NCBI RefSeq assembly: GCF_029784165.1
Contig: NC_073694.1
Span: 50,873,674-50,937,673 of the forward strand
Direction of reading: 5' to 3'
DNA length: 64,000 nt
From: Wyeomyia smithii
Taxonomy: Eukaryota > Arthropoda > Insecta > Diptera > Culicidae
The position numbers and the translations under genes are program-made. Positions 56,781 through 64,000 of the stretch are shown in pieces. The notes under the pieces are model-generated. The model ran no database searches. It had not been told where the DNA came from and worked only from the letters and a program-made list of their open reading frames with translations. Each line of letters starts with the position of its first letter. The stretch's first letter is position 1.

Positions 56781-57601
56781 CTACCACGCTCCAGCCACCA
56801 TGTACTTCGTTTTGGCAGTGTTTATCTTGAGTCCAATTCTCGCAGCTCCTCTTCTGAGAACTGTGAAGGCCTTCTTAACAGCTCTCCAGTTAACACCAAT
56901 AACTTCAATGTCATCTGCGAAGCCTAGAATGTAAGATGCATGAGCATGATGCTCTGGACCCATGTCCTTCGTATTGCACCTTCCAAAGCTATGTTGAACA
57001 GCAAGTTCGAGAGCCCGTCACCTTGCTTCAGACCATCCAACGTCACAAACGCGTCCGAAAATTCGCCCGCTGTCCTGACGCATGATGTGAAACCGTCAAG
57101 CGTCGCACGTAACAGTTTAATTAGTTTTGCTGGGAAACCATGTTCTAGCATCATTCGCCAAAGCTCGTTGCGTTTCACTGTGTCGAACGCCGCTCGAAAG
57201 TCTATGAACAGATGATGCGTCTGCAAGATGTGTTCTCGAAACTTGTCGAGGATCTGTCTCAAGGTTAACATCTGGTCTGTTGTAGATCGCCCCACTCGAA
57301 AACCGCATTGGTAGTCTACAACTAAGGCTTCCTGCTACGGTCTCAGTCGCTGGAACAGGATACGAGAGAGAATTTTGTAAGCGGAATTGAGGAGGGTTAT
57401 GCCTCTATAATTACTACAGTCGAGCCTATGTCCCTTCTTGTAGATAGGACATATGAGTCCTTCCAACCAGTCCGTAGGTAGTTGTTCCTCAGACCATACC
57501 CTTAGGATAATCTGGTGAATTCCACTACACAGCCGCTCGCTCTCAGCTTTGAAAAGTTCGGCCGGTAAGCCGTCCTTCCCAGCGGCTTTGTGGTGCCGCA
57601 A
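56781..57601 (-). pseudogene. RTE reverse-transcriptase region
   Basis: In order: HHKAAGKDGLPAELFKAE, ICPIYKKGHRLDCSNYRGIT, then FIDFRAAFDTVKRNELWRMM (catalytic Asp), LKQGDGLSNLLFNIALEGAI and LGFADDIEVIG (FADD catalytic motif). At least one frameshift near 57320 separates fingers from palm. Confidence 0.85.
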
Positions 57602-58459
57602 GCATTCTTCACCTCGTCCAATATTGGCGGGTCCACAGCTTGTCCGTCCTCCCCAATTTCCATCCTGTTCCCCTCAACGAGTCTCCTACCTTCCTAACTG
57701 TTCAACACCACTTCAAAATGTTCCTTCCAACGCCTGACCACCTGCGATTTATCGGTAATCAGGTTCCCCTTCCTGTCATTGCACATGGCAGGTACTGGCA
57801 CGGCCGGTTCCTGATTTCGTTGATCGTGCTATATAAGCTCCTCATGTCGTGCCTGGTGAAGCAATTCTCCGCCTCCGCGAGGATGCGATTGTAGTGTTTG
57901 CGTTTCTTACGGCGATTAAGCCTCTTTTCGGCAGCATTTACCTCCCGGTATTCCTCCCGGTATTCCTACCGCATCTGACGCGTTACACGATAGCTGCTAC
58001 TAACGTGTTGGCGTAGGCTCGGTTCTTCTCCTCCGTCACCTCTAGGCACTCAGCATCTAACCACCCACTACGCGAGGTTCCCGTTGTCATGCCTATCACT
58101 TCTCGCGCTGTTTCGCTGACCGCATCATGGATGTGCTTCCACTGTTCGTTCAGGTCCACTCCAGTTGGTTTACCAATCCGTCTTTCAACTTTCCGACTAT
58201 ACTCTGCAGCAACTTCTTTCGCTGATAACCTCTGGATGTCCAGATGTATCTTCCTCGCCGATCTCGATTTAAATACATTGGACAACCGGGCGCGAATCTT
58301 GCCTACCACAAGATAGTGATCCGAGTCGATGTTTGGCCCTCGGAAGGACCGCACATCTATGACGTCTGAAAAGTGCCGGCCGTCGATCTGGGAACAGGCC
58401 TCTCCATTGGGGTGTCTCCAGGTGTGCTTCCGAATGTTCAGACGTGCAAAATGGGTACT

Positions 58460-59319
58460 TCAGATGGCCATTCCCCTGGCTGCGGCGAAGTTCACTAACC
58501 TCAAGCCGTTGTCGTTGGTGGTAGAGTTAAGGCTTTCCCTACCAATAACGGGATGAAAGAACTCCTCTCGTCCGACTTGTGCGTTCGTATCTCCGATGAC
58601 GATCTTTACATCGTGCTGTGGGCACTCCCCATACGTTTTCTCAAGGAGCTCATAGAGCTCCTCCTTTACGTCATCGGTCCGACTTGTGCGTTCGTATCTC
58701 CGATGACGATCTTTATATCGTGCTGTGGGCACTCTCCATACGTTTTCTCAAGGAGCTCATAGAACTCCTCCTTTACGTCATCGGTTTTATCGTTTGTCGG
58801 CGAGTACACGTTGATAAGCCTGTAATTGAAGAATCTGCCCTTGGTTGTCAATACGCATAGACGGTCATTAAGAGGCCTCCACCTAATAACAAACTACATT
58901 TGGTTTCCAAGTAGCACGAAACTGACGCCCCGTTCCACTCTATCGCCGCCACTGTAGTAGAAAAGATACTTGAAAGAAGTGCCCGCGGTCGGATCAACCG
59001 CCCGGAATTCACGTTCCCCGGTTTTAGACCAACGCACCTTTTGTATGGCTGCTACCTCCACTTTTGCCTTCCGTAGCTCTCTGGCCAAGATGCCCGCGCG
59101 TGCCGGTTCGAGCAGAGTCCTAACACTAACATTCCAAGTACCAAGTTTCCAATCGTTGTCCTTTTTCGTTTGCCTAGGTCTATACCGATTGTTCCGATTC
59201 GTATCATTCACTGGATTGATCGTAGTATGTTTAATTTCAGCATGCTGCCTTACTAGGGCTGCGATGCCTAGTCTCGCGACGGGGCTGTCGTCTTGGGTGT
59301 AGCTGGCAAGACACCGCAT
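58460..59319 (-). pseudogene. RTE AP-endonuclease region
   Basis: Begins near LGTWNVSVRTLLEPARAGIL (the WN-RTL motif with the family's first Asn), then VAAIQKVRWSKTGEREF, YSGGDRVERGVSF, LINVYSPTNDKTDDVKEEFY and IVIGDTNAQVG (GDxN catalytic motif). Interrupted by frameshifts and a duplication at 58571-58784. Confidence 0.8.
58571..58784. repeat. 107-bp tandem duplication inside the RTE endonuclease
   Basis: The unit beginning tccgacttgtgcgttcg at 58571 repeats at 58678 with only a few differences, to 58784. As 107 is not a multiple of three, it shifts the frame. Confidence 0.9.
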
Positions 59320-59665
59320 TTCATAGCTCAGCCGTCCGCTCCGGATCAGTCGCTGTTTGAGCCACCCCTAACCTGGGGAACAAACGCTCAGGCAAGCTGC
59401 TCTCCAAGGAGAACAGCTCCCCCTTCCCTGTCAGCATACGACCATGTTTCCACCGGTTCACCGATCTTCCCTTGGTGGCTCGTATCCCAGTCGGTACCAC
59501 GTGGAGGTAGGGATAGGAGTTGCTTGTCATTATGCTATGGACCACACTGGGGTCTATTTTATGCCAACTAGTACGGGTGTACTGCTGGTACGTATTTCCC
59601 AGCCGTTTACCAACCTTTCTGGTGGAACATTCGTGTGCAAAATGAAAAGGCTGCTCCATTTTTAA

Positions 59666-61319
59666 TAGTTCTCATGTCGAATTCGTTTTTACGGCAGGAC
59701 TATACCGTCCCGGACTACAATTTGCAGCTGAAAAAAAAAACACTTTCCGAGCAGTTGCAATGGTGTGCGTAATACCAGAGGTAGCTGTCACTTTTGTTTT
59801 GGTCATTATCGTCATTTTTTTTGCCGCGTTTGTGCTACTGTACGAAAAATTTGCCAATTTACTGAAAATGACAAAATAACAAAATTAAATAAATAAAATC
59901 CAACCTGATGTTTGACACGCGAAGAACGATTATCAAAGCAAAGCGATTTTGACACATTTTTTTTTTGATTTTGACACATATGTGTGAATGTGTTGGTGTC
60001 TTCAAAACAGCACTCTGTTTCTTTCGCGGACTGGCCGGGACAGAAAAAGGGTAGTCCGGAAAATGAAAAAAAAAAAAAAAAAAAAACAGCAATAGGACAA
60101 AGTGTAGTCCGCGGGGTAGCTGCACCGCAAAAACGAAAACGACATTAGTGTACTGGCACCTCAAGCACAACATTCAAAGGGCGATTTGGTCACAATTGAA
60201 ATGAATTGATATGATTGAGAACAAACTGCATCGTTCGAAAGTAAACAAAGTTACCAGTAGCTGTCAAATTCAGATGCGTGGCGTCACTGCGCAATGGTCT
60301 ATTGTGCCTCTCTTTGTGGATGTTATTTGACAAACGTGCAATCTAGGACATTTGCATGTATGCTAACGTTGCCTTATGTGTTTTTTTTAATTCATTCACG
60401 CGGGTTTTTTAAATGTAGGATTCATTGACGCTGATTTACTTCATTTGGCTCCTACTAAGATCATTTTGGAGATTATGGTTTCTTCTCAAAGATAGCCGCA
60501 ATATGTCTCGTATATTTTTGAAATTTCGTTCAGGAGTAGGGCTCGAAAGTTTCGTCATAGAAAAATAGTCACCATGGTAAATTTCAGCTTAATCGAACTT
60601 CGAGAACACGTACCTTGAAGCAGTTCAAATATTACTTTTTGATCGATGAAAAAATGCACAGGAACTTCATAAAATTGTCGATATCAAAACAAAAAATATG
60701 CTAAATGGAACGTATGGGAAAAATATACCTTCGAGTTTCGTTGAGCAGTAACGCTCAAAAGTTTTCATTTCTCGCAAAATTTTTCCATACAAAATTTCAG
60801 CTCAATCAGACCCAAGTAAAAAATTCCTCAAAGCGGCAAAAATTTCACTTTTTGATAGAGCGAACTACTAAACGCTATTTAGGGATAAATTTTTCCTTTA
60901 TAATTCATTACCACCCTAATGAACAGTATCAGTAGGATATGCATGTAGCGCTCGTGTACCGGCACAGAAACGTGCCCCTTTTTTTCCACCCGCTACGCAA
61001 ACTGCTCTAACTGAAGCACCTTATTCTCACACAATATGCCACAAAGCAGCACAAAGTGTTGTTCACGTTCACCCTCTCTAGAAATGTTTCTGATTTGGTG
61101 ATATCTTTTATAGTCATTTCGTTTTCACTCTTTTTCTATGTGCCTGTTGGTTGTCAAAATGTATAGGTACCGTTCTCGTTTTGTCTTGACGTAAAAGTAA
61201 CATAATGAGCGTGCGAATAACAACCCTGGTCGTCATCGATGGACTCAGTAAACGTTTTTAGTCGGGACGGGAAAAATCGAACTATTGACATTACTATACC
61301 GAAAAACTGTGAATGACAA
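59666..61319. other. Unassigned sequence with simple runs
   Basis: A run of about 22 A lies near 60066. 60540-60920 resembles the arms of the foldback element (ccatacaaaatttcagctca, ccaccctaatgaa) but has no defined ends. No gene seen. Confidence 0.45.
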
Positions 61320-61465
61320 CGAACTCATGCCCTGGGCTCAATCTCATTTGGGCCCGCTGTCAGCTGTCAGATAAAGGTGTATGAGAAGTAGCGGTGATAT
61401 GCTATCTCGTTTACACATACGTTGAGATGTTAGCCCTTGAAACCTGGCGCGATGCCATAGGGGGG
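61320..61465. repeat. Dispersed repeat Y, copy 2 (uninterrupted)
   Basis: Inverse of 46813-47260 without the SINE: ctcatgccctgggctcaatc through gatatgctatctcgtttac to ggcgcgatgccatagg. Followed by a G10 run. Confidence 0.7.
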
Positions 61466-64000
61466 GGGGGAAAATCGAATAGGTGGAGTGTGTCAAGTCG
61501 TGACAGTTTTTCGTCAGCTTTCTCACATTCGTTCATAGCGCCTATATGCGCATATACTGTCATTATTAACCACTCTGGCAAAGAGTTTTGTGATTGCCAG
61601 TGGATCTATTAGATGATCGAGTCGGTACTCTTGACCAACTGTTCGTTTCCAATTACCCGCGTTTGTATGCGTGCGCATTTCATTTCTTCCACGCGTCTGG
61701 TTTCGTCTTCAAGGTTCCACTTGTTATTGAAGCTCTTTCTTAAGTTTTGCTGATGTACTTTGGCCGTATAATTTGTTGATTCGCAGTATTTACCCTCGCG
61801 TTAAAGTTATGGCGGAATTGCCTATGCCTCTTTAGTCACGTGTGTCTGGCCCAACCTCGAACCGCGTCGATTCGTCTTCGTTGTCGTCAATATTTTTCGC
61901 CTTGCACCTAACCCCTTTTGACCGTCGACACCCGACCATCCAACTTCCTCGTAATTGCCTTCTTCTTCTTTGTGGTTTATCGGGGTTCTAAAGAATCTAA
62001 CCCCTTCTGCTTACTGCTTGTCGGCTTCATCCTAATTTAGACGCTTTAGACGCATGAAAAGCTGAAAATAGAAAATGATCTCTAATTAAGATTAGCCGAG
62101 AAAAAAAAGCGAAGTCAGCTGACAGTAGGTCAAAATTGGAAATAATCTCAAGTTTTGCTTAGAAATATTGGATTTTTTTTGTTTTTAAAGAGGCTTTGCT
62201 AATTTGGCATTCACCTCTGTGGAAAATGTTACCAAAACCTGAAAATGCAATATTAGGAAATTATCATACTTTAAATTCCGATTCGAAAAAATAATCAAAA
62301 AAACAGAAAAACCTATATCATTCTCAATCTTGTTTGGGTTCTCTAGAAAACGTTTCTTTAATGTAAACATGATTAATGGACAAAATAACCTTAGAATCGC
62401 TTTTCCCAACAGGAGGTAATAAGTTAATAATTTTGTTTGGCCAATCACAAATGGTGACGTTTCAATAGGATTGTCGTTTCTCCTCAGAAAATAACTAGCA
62501 TGTTGCATAATATCTTTCCTTGCAGTAACAACTGCTCTCATATAGATGAGCAAATCGACGCACATGCGCGTGTATCTGAGGAGTGTGCAAAAAACACTGC
62601 GGTGGAATATGAAATAACTCTTCTGAGAGATAATAAGCTAGTGTGAGCTTTCTCACATGAAAGGACATCTCGTACAATTACTAGACTACAGAGCTCACTG
62701 CAGTGCTTTTACTGTGTGTCTCTTCAGTATATATTAAATGACGGGAGCATCTAGGTAAGAAAGAAGATTACGTTTGCTTTTCATCTCAAAACAGAAAAAA
62801 TAGATCTAGTCGCCACTCCGCATCACTTTCTTCTACGAGAAAACTCAAGTTGTCTCTGTTGAACTATCTCAGAAGTTCACACTGCGGTGTCCTTCTGTGT
62901 ATTCTCACTGGAGTGATTCACCACTCTTGATTTGCTTGGCTCTGGTATAAGCAGAGGTTGGTTATTTTTTTCTGCGATCGATAGAAGCACAGCACAAAGC
63001 AAAGAAAGAAGTATGGTGCAAAAAATGCTCCAAGTAGCGCTCATGCCGGAGAAGAAGTAACGATGAATTTACACTCCGCTCCTTTCACATATTGCGAAAT
63101 TTCAGTTTTTTTGTTTTCGCAATTAAGGCTATTATATTCGTAGGGACTCCTTCTTGTCAAGAAAAGCGAATTACCATAAAACCAGCTACGGCCTCCTTGC
63201 AAAGTTATGCTGAACATAGAATAATTTTAACAGTGAATTGCAACGATGTAACTTCTGGTCCTGGAGATCGATAATTGAGTGCTTTGTGTGTATCTATTGA
63301 ATTAGGATTGTTCAAAATTTTCCGAGTACAGTAAACCAGGAATGTTATATTATTTCATTTTTGAAGCGAGCATTTTAGCAAACGTAGTTCAAAGCCGAGC
63401 ACAAGTGTAATAATGATTAGCATATATTCAAATATGCCTTCAGTTGGGCACGCATTTGCATTCCAAATCTTCTTCCGTGCATGCCAGTATCGAGCGTCTT
63501 TCTACGAACTTTGATAATCTGCACCCATTAGCACATAATTTGAAGGCTCATGAATATTGAAAACGATGAATTCGGCCGAAAACTCGCAGATCAGCATCGT
63601 GGCCTCCAGATGCAATGGCCCACAAAGAATATTCAGCGAGAAATTATTGCCGTCCATTTGGTGGGAACATTTCAAGTACTTAAAACACTTAAACGAAACT
63701 TAAAGGAATAATACAGCCGGCGGAAATGAAGATGAAAAGTTGTGCCATTTGATTTCAACTTCGAATCGAGTTAAACGGAAACTTAACTTACGAATTTTCG
63801 ATTCAATATATGGTTCATTAGTCCGTGATTTATTCATCAGACCCCAATTGGCAGGCTGCAAGTGGGACGAAACTTAAGTTGAACTACATTTGCCAGCAGC
63901 CAATAATTTGTGCGAAAGCCGTTCGCTCTGTTATGCCACCCATTCTCATCGAACACGGTTTCTGCTTCTCATGCTGTCTGCTGTAGCACAAAAGTGGAAT
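61466..64000. other. Unassigned end of window
   Basis: No gene recognised. A 126-codon minus-strand open stretch (62185-62565) lacks motifs and coding bias. 62630-62920 contains several related tctcacat / gttcacactg phrases that may be an old repeat. 63400-64000 appears non-repetitive. Confidence 0.4.

Larger units (their letters stand above)
56130..59665 (-). mobile_element. RTE (JAM1-like) retrotransposon, copy 3, nearly full length
   Basis: This is the least interrupted RTE copy and the reference for the others. Minus-strand order: 5' leader (59665-59320), endonuclease (59319-58460), linker, reverse transcriptase (about 57600-56800), C-terminal YLGTLVTCDN region (56758-56447) and a 3' end of short actt/acttt repeats near 56143-56157. 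RTE elements have one ORF, with AP endonuclease and RT, and short-repeat tails. Frames are broken and a 107-bp tandem duplication disrupts the endonuclease, so it is inactive. Confidence 0.88.

Noticed and set aside
1..64000. CRISPR arrays, rRNA genes, bacterial-type operons
   Set aside because: None seen; the window is an insect nuclear sequence with spliced genes and eukaryotic transposons.

Overview
The window looks like a piece of a culicine mosquito genome, probably Aedes. This rests on the only conserved host gene, an intron-rich Xaa-Pro aminopeptidase with insect-style exons, and on the transposon mix: JAM1-like RTE, R1, RNase-H LINE and Jockey-like retrotransposons, a DD37E mariner relative, hAT, Transib-like and many TA- or TTAA-flanked MITEs, and a tRNA-type SINE. 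Most of the 64 kb is transposon-derived and the copies are nested several levels deep. The species is an inference, because no diagnostic single-copy locus was searched.

Region by region. 1-4947: non-coding sequence, a short MITE, and a minus-strand RNase-H-bearing LINE relic split by a 1.03 kb inverted-repeat element that contains a perfect 26-bp hairpin. 4948-21537: four exons of a plus-strand Xaa-Pro aminopeptidase (N-terminus not found). Its 14.6 kb intron is filled by low-complexity AT sequence and one RTE retrotransposon carrying three successive insertions (Transib-like, foldback, TA-flanked element with a probable solo LTR), followed by two MITEs. 21654-21817: a candidate convergent minus-strand terminal exon. 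23330-28560: a second RTE copy, plus strand, disrupted by a TA element which itself carries a hAT MITE. 29340-31665: an R1 LINE with a Transib-like insertion. 32820-34530: a Ty3/gypsy relic with a hAT-like insertion and a local inversion.

37009-51520 holds a local segmental duplication, three recognisable copies (A, B, C), now separated by DD37E, Ty1/copia, hAT and Jockey-like insertions. Copies A and B each carry a small minus-strand gene for a Pro/His/Gly/Tyr-rich repeat protein. A TATA box and initiator lie just upstream at identical spacing in all three copies, but copy C has lost the coding region and keeps only the promoter. This small gene family is the best candidate in the window for something undescribed.

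52886-64000: more MITEs, a possible LTR and leader, a Penelope-like GIY-YIG relic, another RTE copy with a 107-bp internal tandem duplication, and about 4 kb with little recognisable content. No CRISPR array, rRNA or intact tRNA gene is visible. Paralogous copies inside the window provide empty sites for several insertions, so many element ends and target-site duplications are placed to the base.
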